The translations under genes and the position numbers were made by a program. This document shows positions 11,271-22,549 of a DNA stretch of 64,000 nucleotides, one piece after another. The notes under the pieces are model-generated. The model saw only the letters and a list, made by a program, of their open reading frames with translations, ran no database searches and had not been told where the DNA came from. Within the stretch, counting starts at the first letter, position 1. Each line of letters starts with the position of its first letter. The DNA is from Tenrec ecaudatus (lineage: Eukaryota > Chordata > Mammalia > Afrosoricida > Tenrecidae), in contig NC_134539.1 of assembly GCF_050624435.1 (NCBI RefSeq), forward strand, positions 49,198,001-49,262,000. Reading direction: 5' to 3'.

Positions 11271-12599
11271 ATGGAGGGAGAAGCCTGCATCAGGAGAAGA
11301 GACTCAAGGAGGCAGCCCTGACTGCCATTTCTGGAACTCACCCCACAGGTCTTAAGTAGTTATAAGCGACTCTGAGTGGGCGCCAACCGTGCTCAGCCAT
11401 CATCGGAAGCCCGCACTTCAATGGGTTCAAGTGGAACTGTTTGCTAAACGAACAGTCTCAACGTGAACGACTCCAAGCCTTTTAGTTCAGCTGCAGAGGA
11501 GGCGAGAGCAAGCTAGGGAAAGAGGCTAGAGAGCCTCTCGGAGTATCTATCTGCTGCACAAAGTGACCATTCTAGATGCTTCAGTCCTCCAGAGACGCTG
11601 CCTCCAGAGAAGGCAAAAGTCCCAAGGTGATGAGAGTGTGGAAGGACAAAAGCCTCAAGGTCCCCCCATAGCTCTGTACCTAGAAATTCCCTTCAATTTT
11701 AGGAGCAGGGTGTAGTCTTACTAAGAAAACTGAGACCTCCTGATACATACTTTTCCTAGCCCTTCTTGGTAGAAAAAAAACCTGCAATGGTTTCCACTGG
11801 CTACTTCTCAGAGCTTCAGTGTGAGTACTAAGTTTATCCACAGCTTCGGTGGGCAGTGACCAGTGGACAGCTTTGCCCTTGGGCAGCCTCTCTGAGGCTA
11901 GATGACTCCCAGCCCAATGGTGCTGCCTCGCCTGGGCCTTTAAGGATTGGCCAGAGGAACCCTGCTGTTCGTTTTCTGGGCTGGTTTTCCTCAGTGCTTG
12001 CTTCTCACCACTAACAGAATTCATGTTTTCAAAGATGCACTTTTGTAAATCCAAGTAACTTTTACGAAGGAAAGGGAAGTTTGATACAGGCGCAAGTCGT
12101 GAGCGCTCTCTGGACGGCGGACCAGGCTTCATGGAGCTGCGCAAACAAAAATGGTCGCTTTGGAGAAACACGAAAAACCACGTGGAAAATGAGCAGAAAG
12201 TGGTGCCCACAGAACCCAAACAGGGGAGCCAGAACAGCAAAAGAAAGAGTGCACACCAGGGAGCCTCCGCCCAGCAAAAGCGCTCCGAAGAGGGAGGGGC
12301 TTGGCCTTGGCTCTGCTATTTAGTCCCTCCTGTCCCCACTTGGGGGTGGGGCTGCACAGTGGAGGGTGGGCCGTTCTTAGTGGCTGAGTTCAAGTGCACG
12401 CGTGATGTAATATTGCCGGTTCCCACGTTGACCTTCACCTGGGCCGAGGTGACCTGGGTCTGCGCATCCCCAGCTTTGAATTGTCCCCATAATATCGAAT
12501 GTGTGTCTGATTCCCTTTCAACCCCTTTATTGTGGCACCACGGCCAGTTTCTGTTTATGGTAGGTGGAGACAACCCGTTCTCTCCCTGATCGTCCTCCC

Positions 12600-12772
12600 T
12601 GTCGCCTGGTGCAGCAGTTACAAGTTGGGGTGCTAACCTCAAGGTCGACAGTTGGGAACCACCAGCTCATCCTGGCTCCTCAGGAGAAAGAGGAGGCTTT
12701 CTGCTCCTGGAAAGAATTATTGTCTCAGAAAAGACCCGGTCGTCTGGGGTCACTCGGAGTCTGAAGGGACAC
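12600..12772 (+). repeat. Afrotherian tRNA-derived SINE (diverged)
   Basis: CCTGGTGCAGCAGTTAC, GCTAACCTCAAGGTCGACAG, GAGGAGGCTTTCTGCTCCTG and GGGGTCACTCGGAGTCTG follow the SINE order. Confidence 0.75.
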
Positions 12773-13917
12773 ATACTGGGCGTGCTGGTCTGACTGCCCA
12801 GGTCTGGACACCCTGAACCAGTCTTGTAAACCATGCCAATCCAGTCCCGTTCCGATTCTGCAGCCGCCTGACAGCCAGATGGACGTCGTGATCCATCCAT
12901 CCGGGCAGGAACTTCTGGAGTCCCGTTGCAGATGCTTTGCCTCCGTACCTTTTTGACCTCTGTCATGGCCTCTTGCTGCTGCATGACAGCCTTGGTTTTT
13001 GTCCTGTTTAAGATCTAACAGATGTGTGTCTCTATAAATTGTATTTGTGCGTGTGTGTGCGCATCTTTCCTCCCCTAAAACACTTCCCAGGAACAACTAA
13101 ATTCCAATGGCCTTGTCTTGCCCACCAAGTGCAATCTGCTCTTTTCACCCCAGTCCTGTCTGACCCGTCCTCACGTTGACCTACAGAGCGTCTGCCTCCA
13201 CCCTCTTCCTCAGCTGCCCCTGTCTCCTGTTCATGATTCCACACGACGCCCGCTGCTAGGAACCTGGAGGCTTGTCAGGGCCCAGCGACCCGACGGCATC
13301 ATCTCTCTCGAAAGCCCGCCCCCCTCCCTGCCTGGAGGAAAACCGGAAAATGGCTAATCCTCTCTTTGGCCACGAGCTCAGGGAGGGCGAGCACTGTGCC
13401 CTCCACCCCGGCACCCACCGGGGAAGGCGACAATATCGAGTGAATGAATGAATGAACGCTTGGGGACCGCCCTTACACCTTGCTCTCCCGGTATTGCTTT
13501 CAGCGCTTCCCGAAGGTGAATGCACAGAACGGCGGAAAGAAAGTTGCTGGAGGGTGGGGGACAGGAGTGGGGGGCGGGGGAGACTTGGCGGTTCCAAAGC
13601 CACAAGAGCCGGAAGCGGGGAACGCCCGTGCGCGCAGGGTGTGGCTCTCCGGAGCGCCGTCTCGCCCGGTCCCCACAGCGCCCCGGCTCTGGGGGGTGCT
13701 CCCTGGGGGCACCCCGCAGTCCTCTCGAAGCCGGCCTTCCCGGAGCCTCGGGGGGCTGGGCGAACCCCTCGGGCGCTCCTCCTACCTCTTTGAGCTCCGC
13801 CTCTCAGAACCCCAAAGGCCGGAGCGGGCCCCTCCCGCGTTCCACGCCCCCGGTTGCGCGCCGGCCCGGCCCAGGGGCGGGGATCGCCGGGACGCGCCCC
13901 GAGGCGCCCGCACTCAC

Positions 13918-14026
13918 CGTCCCCGTCCGGCGCGGCGGCCGTGCGGCGTCCCAGGCCCAGCAGCGGCAGCAGCAGCAGCAGCAGGCGGCGCGGCGCGCGC
14001 CCCGCTCCCGGGGGCCCCCGGCCCAT
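13918..14026 (-). CDS. SUSD1: SUSD1 coding exon 1 (signal peptide)
   Basis: SUSD1 is a single-pass membrane protein with EGF-like and Sushi domains. This exon encodes MGRGPPGAGRAPRRLLLLLL, then PLLGLGRRTAAAPDGDG (last codon split). It is a clear signal peptide: Arg-rich start, leucine core (CTG repeat), then an Ala-rich cleavage region. It matches the MGRGP...RRLLPLLLLLGL start of SUSD1 as I recall it. The donor is a strong G|GTGAGTG. It sits in a CpG island next to PTBP3 on the same strand, the order I recall in human. An open frame runs through the donor and farther upstream, but that is a CpG-island artefact. Start and splice border fit together. Confidence 0.85.
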
Positions 14027-14097
14027 GCCTCCGCGTCCCTCGGCGCGCTCGCGACTCCGCCCGCGGCCCGGGGACGGCGAGATAAGGCGCGGCCCGC

Positions 14098-14122
14098 GGG
14101 GAGAGGAGGGGAGGGGAGGGGG
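14098..14122 (+). promoter_or_regulatory. Potential G-quadruplex in the SUSD1 promoter or 5' UTR
   Basis: Four runs of four or five G with short loops (GGGG, GGGG, GGGG, GGGGG) lie on the plus strand about 75-95 bases upstream of the SUSD1 start codon. This meets the usual G4 pattern. It would form on the non-template strand of a plus transcript, which is the template strand of SUSD1. Confidence 0.5.
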
Positions 14123-14459
14123 CCGCCCGCCCGCCCGCTTCCGGCGGGGAGGGGAGGGTGCGCGGGTCCCCCTCCCCAGGCCAGGCCTGGGCGCCCAAAG
14201 GTGCTCCTTCATTCACTCTCTTCCTTGCACCTGCTGCGTGCCCGCCGTGTGGTGGGCACCAGGACACGCCGGGGGACGGGCCTGGCCACCTGCGCACCGC
14301 CTTTCAGAAAGGGACACAAACATCCGAGAAGGGCATCCGTAGCCGTGCTAGGAGGAGACACTCGCCGCGCTCGCTCGGGGTTCAGGGGGTCCGAGGGGGC
14401 GCGATGGGGGGCCGAAGGAGCCTGGGGAGGGGAGAGAGGGCGGGGCGGCGACCAGCTAA

Positions 14460-15635
14460 GGAATGAGACCGAGCCTGAAGATGGAGGAAGGTCAGAGGGG
14501 CGCTTGCACAATTTAGGACGTTAGGGAGGAAGGACGCTAACACCTGAACAACAAGGCTGCAGCGAGCAAGGCGCAGAGGAAGGACAGGGACTCGGTGTAA
14601 GCTAGAATTGGGGAAGGGGCCTCCTTAGGGTGGGGACAGATGGGTGGGGAGAGGGGTTTAGGCGGGTCCCAGGAAAGGAGGTTGCTGAGAAACCCTAGCA
14701 GGGTTTTAAGAGGGGAATGAGCTGACCAAGGAGTTTCCTGTGTCTTCTCTGAGGGACTGGGATTGATGCAAGAGAGGCCAGAGATCAGCCTGGAAATGCA
14801 GCAAACTCTAGGCAAGAAAGGACCTGGTCTGAAGCAGGGCATTTGCGATGAGGACTGAGAGAAAAGGAAGACGAGTGGTACCTAGAGGTGGAACCTGCTG
14901 GATTTTGCAACAGGTGGGATTTGGGGATTAGGAGAGAAACTGGTTGCTGGCATTCAGATTCCTGGCGTTGGCATCAGGGTGGAGGGGGGTGTGGGGGTGG
15001 GGGCAGATCTCTGAGAGACAGACCCAGGAGGAAGGAGGAGAGTGTGGAAGAAATAAATTCCTGTTTGAAGGTTTGAAGCTTGCAGTGCCCATGGAGTTAT
15101 GAACAGGTGCCCTGCGAGCCTTTGAAGTTCAAAATCAAGCGGCTCTCTCCTGCTTATACCTCTCCCTCATACCCAGGCAGAGTAGGTGTGGTGGATACTG
15201 CCTGCCCCTCCTTTTCCTGCCCCTGCCCCTCAATTACTTCACCCATATCCTCTCTTGCTTTCTTTCTCTTCTGTGAGCCTGGGTAAATCTAACCATGCAT
15301 GAAGACACCCATATAAGGGCTAAACTTCTGCCGCCTTAAAAATAAGTGGTTAAAAATAAACTTCCTAGGCGCTTTTGTAGTAGAGTATCTGGTGAATTAT
15401 TTTTTATCCCACCAAGACAGGGGCCTGCTGTGGGGAACAGAGGAGCTCCGTCCACTGTCTGGCTTCTAGAGTTTGGGCAATTGTTCAGTAAAACACAGCT
15501 CGCCAAGATTATTAACATTGGACGATTTCAATAAAAATGCCATCCACTTAAGAAATGCTAGCCAACTGATACCCTGTCCCTTTCCACCATGTCTCCCTAA
15601 AGTGTATAAAAAGAAACATTTAAATATAGATAGGT
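14460..15635. other. Upstream flank of SUSD1, no gene or repeat recognised
   Basis: This is G-rich, moderately purine-biased sequence beyond the CpG island with no clear transposon. It could hold promoter-proximal elements, but nothing specific can be supported. Confidence 0.4.
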
Positions 15636-15638
15636 ACA

Positions 15639-15806
15639 TACCACCAAAACCCAGACTCGTGGCCATCGAGCCACTCCTGATTCATAGTGGTCCTATAGGC
15701 TGGGTTCAATAGTTGGAAGTCTTTAGGGCATTAAATGGACTCCTTGTCACCACGGATCAACTGGTATGTTTGAATAGTCTTTTTCCCTAACCGCTGGCAC
15801 TGTACC
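15639..15806 (-). repeat. Afrotherian SINE, minus strand (diverged)
   Basis: CGTGGCCATCGAGCCACTCC, TGATTCATAGTGGTCCTATA and AACCGCTGGCACTG are the reverse complement of the SINE tail and head. The middle is altered. Confidence 0.6.
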
Positions 15807-16253
15807 CCTGTCACCACCAGCCCATGGGGTGGCCTCTCCCTATCTTTTTGAGTATGAATCTGTTAGAATTGTTTTTAAAACATTTTATACTTTAGGTGAC
15901 AATTCACCTAAGATGTCAATTTTCCAACAAATAATTCGAACACAAATTGTGCTGTAACTGGTTGCAGTTCCCACCCCTGCAATGTGTCAGCACTCTCCCC
16001 GAGTCCCCCTGGCCTCCCTCTTTTCCATCCATCTGGTTTCCCCTCCCCTCCCAGCCTTTCTGAGGTGCACATTCTGCACCAGTGTGATTCTCTATGGCCC
16101 ACAGTCTGCCGCACCTCTACCCTGCCATGGAAGGTCACCATCAGTCGGAATCAACTCAGTGGCCCTGAGTTTGGTTATTTTTTTTTATATTAATGGGCTA
16201 AGAGGTGACCTCCAGAGAGGTCTTGAGTTTCAAGACAGAAGGTTGTTTAAAGG

Positions 16254-16455
16254 CAGTGGTTCTCCACCTGTAGGTCTCAACCCCTTTTAGGGTTGAATGA
16301 CCCTTTCACAGGGGTCGCCTAATTCATAACAGTAGCAAAATGACAGTTCTGAAGTAGCAACGAAAATAATGTTATGGTGCAGTGGAGGGGGGGGTCACCA
16401 CCACATGAGGAACTGTATGAAAGGGCCACGGCATGAGGAAGGTTGAGAACCACTG
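16254..16455. mobile_element. SPIN-type hAT transposon
   Basis: CAGTGGTTCTCCACCTGTAG, CCTTTCACAGGGGTCGCCT, CATAACAGTAGCAAAATGAC and GAGGAACTGTATGAAAGG, ending AGGTTGAGAACCACTG. This is the typical 200-bp short form. The flanks do not show a convincing 8-bp repeat. Confidence 0.9.
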
Positions 16456-16874
16456 TCGTAGGGCAATAGCCTCACTGGCTCCTACAGTCTCTCAGAGCAG
16501 TAAGTCTGGTTCTTCTCTCCTTCCTTCTTTCTTTGAGTTTGAATTTTGTTCTACATTCCCCCCACTCCAGCCCTGCCCCATTCTTACTGGGACCTCCTAT
16601 TTCCAGCCATCTCGTTCTTCTGGTTAGAGCAGGCTGGGCTTCACCTGGATAATTACTTCCTTAACTTTTCAGTTTTCTTCATTCTCTTTTGTTCCAGGCC
16701 AGCAGAGACCAATGTCTGCTATGGAAGGCTTCAGGAAAGCGCTGAAGACACGCCCCACCCTCACTCCCCAGACTAGGAAGTGGACATTACCTTTATGAAC
16801 TGTTTTGTCAATAGACTTAAATATCCCTCAAAATCATGATCCTTATTCTTCAATAACTATACTCCCTATAAAAC

Positions 16875-17075
16875 CACACTCATTGCCGTTGAGTCGATGC
16901 TGACTCACAGTAACCCCATAAGGCAGGGTAAAACTGACCCTATGAGTTTCCGAAATTGCAACTGTACTGGAGTACATAGCCTCATCTTTCTGCTGCAGAG
17001 CCGCTGGCGGTCTTGAACTGCTGACCCTGTGGTTAGCAGTCCCAATGCAGAACTACCATGCCACCATGACCACAC
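16875..17075 (-). repeat. Afrotherian SINE, minus strand
   Basis: CATTGCCGTTGAGTCGATGC, GACTCACAGTAACCCCATA, GAACTGCTGACCCTGTGG and TTAGCAGTCCCAATGCAG give a near-complete reversed SINE. Confidence 0.85.
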
Positions 17076-17103
17076 ACCTGCTATATGTACTACCAGGCAA
17101 ATG

Positions 17104-17195
17104 AAGGAGCTTCCAAAGGTTCCTGGGGAAATGCCATTAAAAGATAATGGAATTCCCCCATGAGCTTTTTCAAGTCCCTTCCTATGAGTATACAT
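17104..17195. mobile_element. Mariner-type MITE (MADE2/Hsmar2-like)
   Basis: GGAGCTTCCAAAGGTTCC at one end and GAGCTTTTTCAAGTCCCTTC at the other are imperfect inverted repeats. The centre is TTAAAAGATAATGG. Related copies are at 38375 and 43715, and a fuller mariner is at 38887. Confidence 0.55.
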
Positions 17196-18204
17196 GCAAC
17201 ATCACCCCATTAGAATTCAGAATACAGTCACCTTAACCTTTCGGCTGACCCGCGCTGCCTTGAAATTTAACTGCCCCAGCAGATCTCCCCAGAAGACACC
17301 GTTTTGATTAGACATCTCTCTGGCTCCTACTGGTAAACCCAAGACTCATCCCTGCTTACAATCTGATCCATAAATAACCTTCATTAGCTTTGATCTTGCT
17401 CAAAAGCCTGATGGAAAGATCAGCTCTTTGAACTAGTTGATCTTTGAGCGATGCCTTTTTTTTTAAAGGCACCAAAAGAAGACTAAGATAAATGGTATCA
17501 TTGAGGAAACTTGTCTGCAACCACAGATCACAGACATGTTTAAACACATTTTGTTTGTAGATGTACGAACCACAACCCTGCTAGCTGTACTTTCTGACTT
17601 GGCTCGTGCTCAGGAAAGGAAGTACGTCCCTGTTGCTGTCTAGGTTTCGGGTGGGTGTTAACATTCAACTGAGCTGTGTCCTTGGCAGCCAGCTGATGCC
17701 CCAAGGCTTCAGATTACTCATCCTAATGCTCGCCTGTTCCCTCAAGGCTCAGCGGCTTCTAGAGGATGTGTCCCCAGGTGGCTGTGCCTGGTGATGGCCC
17801 ACATTGTCCCGACTTGCTCTCACACTTGTGCTCATTTGTTTAGAAATGGCTCTGAGTGAGCTTTGAACCCCCACCAAAGTGGGTAATGAAAAAGGAGGTA
17901 CGTGTTAGCCAGTTCAAAGGATTTCTTCTGCTTTGATTTTCTCTAGCCGGGTTGTGAATAACCCCCTCTACACTATTATTCTTCCAGATCACGGGAGCTA
18001 CTTCTGAAATGCAACGTGCCGGTATCAGTTACAATTCTGGGCTAAACAGCCACAGACTTTAGACTGTCACATAAAACGCAGGTTGTCAGACACCATCTAA
18101 ACCACGCCACTGGTACCTGGCCAGAGATCCATGTGACCAAGATACGTAGCTGCCGTCAAAGCCCCTCTTGTGGGTCCCCTTCCTGCACAGTCCTGCTTTG
18201 TACA

Positions 18205-19120
18205 CGTGGGAGACTTTGGCTTGTTGTTAGGTGCCACCGACTCAGTGACCTGTGGACAACAGTATGAACACTGAGTGGTCCTGCGCCATCCCGTTGTTCC
18301 CGTGCTTGCGCCCAGTGTTGCAGCCACTGTGTCCATCCATCTCGAGGGTCTTCTTTTACATTCGCCTTCTCATTTACAAAACACGATGTTCTCCGGTGAC
18401 CAGTCTCTCCTGATGATGCATCAAAAGCCCACGAGCTGAAGGTTGGCCACCTTCGTTTTAAGACGCAGTCCGGCTGTACGTCACCCAAGACATTCTCCTG
18501 GCAGACCCTAGTCAGTATTCTTTGCCGGCGCCATAGTTCAAAGACATCAATTCTTCGTCACTCTCCCTTATTCGCTGCCCAGCGTTCACATGTCTATGAG
18601 ACAGTTGAAAACACAATGGCTTGGAGCAGTCTTCAAGTGGCATCTTTGCTTCTTAACATTTTAAAGGTCTTTTGCAGCAGTTTTGCCCAATGCAAATACA
18701 TCATGTGCCTTCTTGACTGTTTCTCTAGTCAAGAGATTGAAGGTCCAAGTAAAATGAGACCTTAACAAATTCAATCTTGTTTCCCTGATGTTTTGCTGAG
18801 GTGTGATCCCCACTAAGACTCTAACCTTTAATTAGACAGTGCTTCAGGTTGCCTTCACTTTCAGCAAGCAGGGTTGGGTCATCCACATCACAAGTGGTTA
18901 AAAGACCTTCCTCCCTTCCTAATGTTGGCTGCTCCTCCGAACAGGCTCGGATTGCCTGCTCAGCATATAGAATGAATGAGTCTGGTGAAAGGATGCAACT
19001 GAGACACAGCTTTTCCGATTCTAAATCTCGCACTTTCCCCTTGTTCTGGTTGAGCGGCTGCCACTTGGTCTACGTAAAAATGACAGCTTTGGAAACCTTA
19101 GTGCAGGTCTACTCTGCCCC
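18205..19120 (-). mobile_element. RTE/BovB-type LINE, 3' 0.9 kb including reverse transcriptase end
   Basis: The minus strand reads CILSPDSFILYAEQAIRA and, further on, DVDDPTLLAESEGNLKHCL. These are diverged forms of the RTE blocks GCILSPCLFNLYAE and YADDTTLMAES, and the catalytic YADD has become DVDD. The 3' side carries GTTGCAGCCACTGTGTCCAT on the plus strand. The order matches the family. Several deletions and stops make it inactive. Confidence 0.8.
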
Positions 19121-20097
19121 GTAGGGGTACGCCGAGTCAGAACTGACTTGGTGGCAACGGGGATCTGTTACCCCAGCATTACCCAGACTATCCTAATACA
19201 TCATTCAGGCTTTGTCCAGACTATTCTGGCTCCTTTCCCTTCCGTTGTGTGGCATTTTAGAATACAGTGGTTAGTAAACACCCATTGAACTACCTTTCTC
19301 CTACTGCCCAGGATAGAGGCTTTGTCTTATCTGACTTTAATGACCACAGGACTTTGGACAACTTTAGTTGTGTGCTGAGTGGATGCAAGCCCAATGATTT
19401 CCTGAAGCCAGGCGTTATCAATGAGTTCTTCTCTATCTGAAGGTATGTGAGATAGACTTGCTATGATCTCTCCAAGTTTTTATCTTACTTAGTCCTTAAA
19501 CAATCACCTCCCTTTAAATAGGTCTGCAATCTCTGGAAACCCAATCACATTGGGCTGTTAAGTTAGATGTGCCTGGTAATCAGAAGTGAGAGATATTGTG
19601 GTATTCATTCTTCATCCTGAAGGAGAAACATGACAATGCCATTCTCACAGTGGGAGAAAAGGTCGGCTGGCATTGAGGCCCTAACTGTAAGGCTGAGGAC
19701 ATTGTGATCATTTCCAGATCCGGGGGCTATCACCACCACTGGTGCAAAAAAAGGCCGAGTTCATCCACAAGTGAAGAAGAATTATTTCTTCAGATGTTTA
19801 TCATTTCGGAATCTGATTCTCACCTGGGGTGGGGGCGAGGCACAGTACAAAGGGTACAAATCAGAACTTCAGAGTGAGGGGAAGGAGGAGGCATGCCCCA
19901 GAGCTTCATTGTCAAGCTTTTTTCTAACATCGAGATTTCGCGCTTGACCTTCTCGTCTGGCAGGCAAGTGGACACTGAAACGAGCAAGGGTTTCTGAACA
20001 CGTTGCAGAAACAGGATGGTACTCGCCATTTGTCAGCCAGCCCCGAGTGGTGTTTGTACTGTGTGTTCGATGCCCCATGTGCTAGTGTCTACTGCTC

Positions 20098-20283
20098 ACG
20101 CCAACTCCCTGACACGGAGTCAATTCTGGTGACTAGGACAGAGTAGAACCGGCCCTGTGTGTTTCTGAGCCTGCCAATCCTTATGGGAACAGAACAAGCT
20201 CATCTTTCTCCTTCAGAGTAGCTGGTTTCCAACCACTGACTTTGCAGTTGGCAGTCCAACACCTCCCTGCCAGCACTAGGGCA
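20098..20283 (-). repeat. Afrotherian SINE, minus strand
   Basis: CACGGAGTCAATTCTGGTGA, GGACAGAGTAGAACCGGCCC, CAACCACTGACTTTGCAG and TTGGCAGTCCAACACC are in SINE order on the minus strand. Confidence 0.8.
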
Positions 20284-20344
20284 AGGTGAATACAGATTTT
20301 CAATTTAAAAGCAAATGCAGATTTTGAGTTGCTATGTTGTGGCA

Positions 20345-20568
20345 AATGGAATCTCTGGGTGGTGCAAATGGTTAATGTGCTCCGTTGTTGATCAAAAGGT
20401 TGGAAGTGTGTTTACCCCCGGAAGTAGTACCTTAGGGAAAAGGTCTGGCGACCTACTTCTGGTACTGCAACCCAAACACAACCACCAGCCATTAGAAACC
20501 CTATGGAGCAGAGGTCTACGCCGATGCACACGAGTTTGCCTTGAGTCAACTAAAACTGACCATGACCT
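20345..20568 (+). repeat. Afrotherian SINE, older subfamily
   Basis: AATCTCTGGGTGGTGCAAAT, GGTTAATGTGCTCCG, GGTCTGGCGACCTACTTC and AGAAACCCTATGGAGCAG. The GGTGGTGCAAATGGTTAA head and the 'GGCGATCTACTTC' body mark a different subfamily from the copy at 657. Confidence 0.8.
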
Positions 20569-20832
20569 GGGAAAATACAAGTGAGGGTGGGCTTTGGTGA
20601 TTGTGGGAAGATGAATTGTGGACTATTTCAACTAGAAATTTAGGCAAATGAGGACTTGGACATTATTTGCTTCAAGATGGAAGGGGTTTAAATCTGTTTA
20701 AAGTGTTACTATTTTTTCCACTGACTGATGTCTCCCTTTACCCACTTTTCTGTTGCCTGTTCCCCCAGGGGGGGAGATGTGTAGATCACTGTGATTGGTT
20801 CTCCCTTCCCACCCTTCTCCTAGATATGAAAA

Positions 20833-21028
20833 AATAACAATTTATGAATTATCAAGGGTTTGGGAGGGCGGGAGGGCAGGGGGGAAGGGGAAAAATGAGC
20901 TGATACCAAGGGCTCAAGTAGAAGAAAGTGTTTTGAAAATGATGGCAACGAATGTACAAATATTCTTGACAATGGATGGATGGATGGAGATAAAAGCTGT
21001 ATGAGCACCCAATGTTTTTTTTAAAAGG
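20833..21028 (+). mobile_element. L1 3' end
   Basis: TTTATGAATTATCAAGGG, a G-rich stretch, GGGCTCAAGTAGAAG, TGGATGGATGGATGG and GAGCACCCAATG before an A-rich tail. It is 5'-truncated. Confidence 0.75.
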
Positions 21029-21246
21029 AAACAAAAAAAACCTGATCTGCCTGTAGTACTTCACCAAATTGAAAATAAAGCAATTTTTTTAAAAAAGTGT
21101 TTGGAAAGACAGAATGACAGGTAGATTTTAGAATCCCCAGCACGAAGATGAAGGGTTGCAGGTCATCAGGGCAATTGGGGGTGGGGGTGGGGCAGGAAGA
21201 AAACCAAGTAGCCTCTTGGGGGGAGGGGCACAGCTGTTCCCTGGAC

Positions 21247-21423
21247 CAGTGGTTCTCACCTTTCTCGTCTCGACCCTTTCTCATATTGTGGTGAAGGCCC
21301 CCCACCCACAAAATTATTTTCATTGCTACTTCCTCACTGTAATTTTACTGTTATGAATTAGGTGACCCGTGAAAGGGTCATTCGACCCCCAAGAGGTCTC
21401 AACTCACAGGTTGAGAACCACTG
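21247..21423. mobile_element. SPIN-type hAT transposon with 8-bp target duplication
   Basis: Starts CAGTGGTTCTCACCTTTCTC and ends GGTTGAGAACCACTG. The flanking bases are CCCTGGAC (21239-21246) and CCCTAGAC (21424-21431), matching at 7 of 8. This is the clearest hAT-type target duplication of the five copies. Confidence 0.92.
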
Positions 21424-22395
21424 CCCTAGACAAAAGATCAGTATGTCAAACCCACCTGGAGGTGTCTCAGAGGGGGCTGGTAAACTGATTCTACAAAGTC
21501 TCCACTTCAAGTCTAGGGGGCCGTTAAAACTGCACACCTGAGCTGAGTGCTCAATGGCAACTCAGAACCGAAAATCACTGGCTTTGTTTATGGTTGTGAA
21601 ATACCCGAAGCCATACACGTACCGCTGTTCCATACTGAAGCTTGTTGCAGCCAATTGCTGCTAATCATCATTTAGCCCTAAATTTTTTTTAAAAAATAGC
21701 AAATTTGCAATTGGGCTTTTTAAGAATATGCAGTTGACGCTGAAATTTTAAATCCGAAATCAAGTTCAAATACTAACTTTGTTGTTCCTTTAAGTATTCG
21801 TAACACAAATCATTTTTAAGTGCCTTTCGCTTTCTCATGGTCATGTGCTAAAAACAAGAAAAATCAAATTCAGACTTCACCGGGCCAGCTGCAGGGAAGC
21901 TCCAGCTTTCTCCTCCTCAGGGGTAGACCACTGTTTTGGCAAGGACCTTTCTGATAGTTGGTCTTGGCCAGAAAATGGCTGAACATAGTTTTGAGTAGCA
22001 GTGTTGAGTCAATTACTTCAGAAACTTAGAAAACTGTGTTGGGGAACTTCGGGGCACAAAGCATTGTTTGCCACAAGAGAAAGTAGTGAGTGGACTCTGT
22101 GTGCTGCCATGAAGGTTACGTCAACACAGTAGCCACTTGGTGTGTCTGTGCAACGTGCTGCAGGCAAGTTCTCAGTCACAAGTCTCCTTACTGTTCCCAA
22201 ACAAAAAGGGTGCCTTCTGAGACCTGCTGGGCCAGTTCAAGGCAGAGGTCATCTGAGAATGCTAAGGCAACTCCCCCACCCCCACACCCCAAATTCCAAA
22301 GGGTTAATCCTGATACAACAACAAAACACCCAGAGACAAAGTCACTGCCATCCAGTCCATTCTAACTCTTAACAACCTGTTGAGAAAAATAAAAC

Positions 22396-22545
22396 ACAAA
22401 AATTCACGACTGCCATCAAGTCAATTCCAACTCTCAGTGATTCCACAGAACTGAACAAAACTGCCCCTCAGGGCCCCAAAGGCTGAGGGGCTGGTGGGTT
22501 TGAGTTGCTAACCTTGTGGATAGCAGTCCAAACGGTAACCTTGAC
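22396..22545 (-). repeat. Afrotherian SINE, minus strand
   Basis: CGACTGCCATCAAGTCAATT, CCAACTCTCAGTGATTCC, GAGTTGCTAACCTTGTGG and ATAGCAGTCCAAACGG. A second, shorter copy of the same tail (CTGCCATCCAGTCCATTC) lies just left at 22345. Confidence 0.8.
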
Positions 22546-22549
22546 TTTC

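Larger units (their letters stand above)
1..13917 (-). other. SUSD1: SUSD1 intron 1 (partial), repeat-rich
   Basis: Everything left of the exon 1 donor should be SUSD1 intron 1. I looked for the next coding exon, which would encode the first EGF-like repeat with its cysteine pattern, and did not see it. The stretch is made of SINE, RTE, SPIN and LTR-like repeats separated by unremarkable sequence. No gene or repeat was recognised at 870-2170, 7460-9670 or 12780-13500. Confidence 0.6.
13550..14450 (-). promoter_or_regulatory. SUSD1: CpG island promoter of SUSD1
   Basis: This is the only long GC-rich, CpG-dense stretch in the window, and SUSD1 exon 1 lies inside it. No TATA box is obvious. GGGCGG/CCGCCC Sp1-type boxes are frequent (for example about 14120-14150 and 13570). 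The transcription start is probably within about 200 bases upstream of 14026 (higher coordinates), but it cannot be placed exactly. Confidence 0.75.

Noticed and set aside
1..13917. Search for SUSD1 exon 2 (first EGF-like repeat)
   Set aside because: No minus-strand stretch with the expected cysteine spacing and splice sites was found.
13256..14212. 318-codon open frame on the minus strand across SUSD1 exon 1
   Set aside because: Only 13918-14026 is accepted as coding. The rest reads through a strong donor into intron and through the 5' UTR, and is open because the CpG island has few stops.
13520..14524. 334-codon open frame on the plus strand in the CpG island
   Set aside because: Composition-driven. 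Pro/Arg/Gly-rich with no recognisable domain, and opposite to the supported SUSD1 exon.
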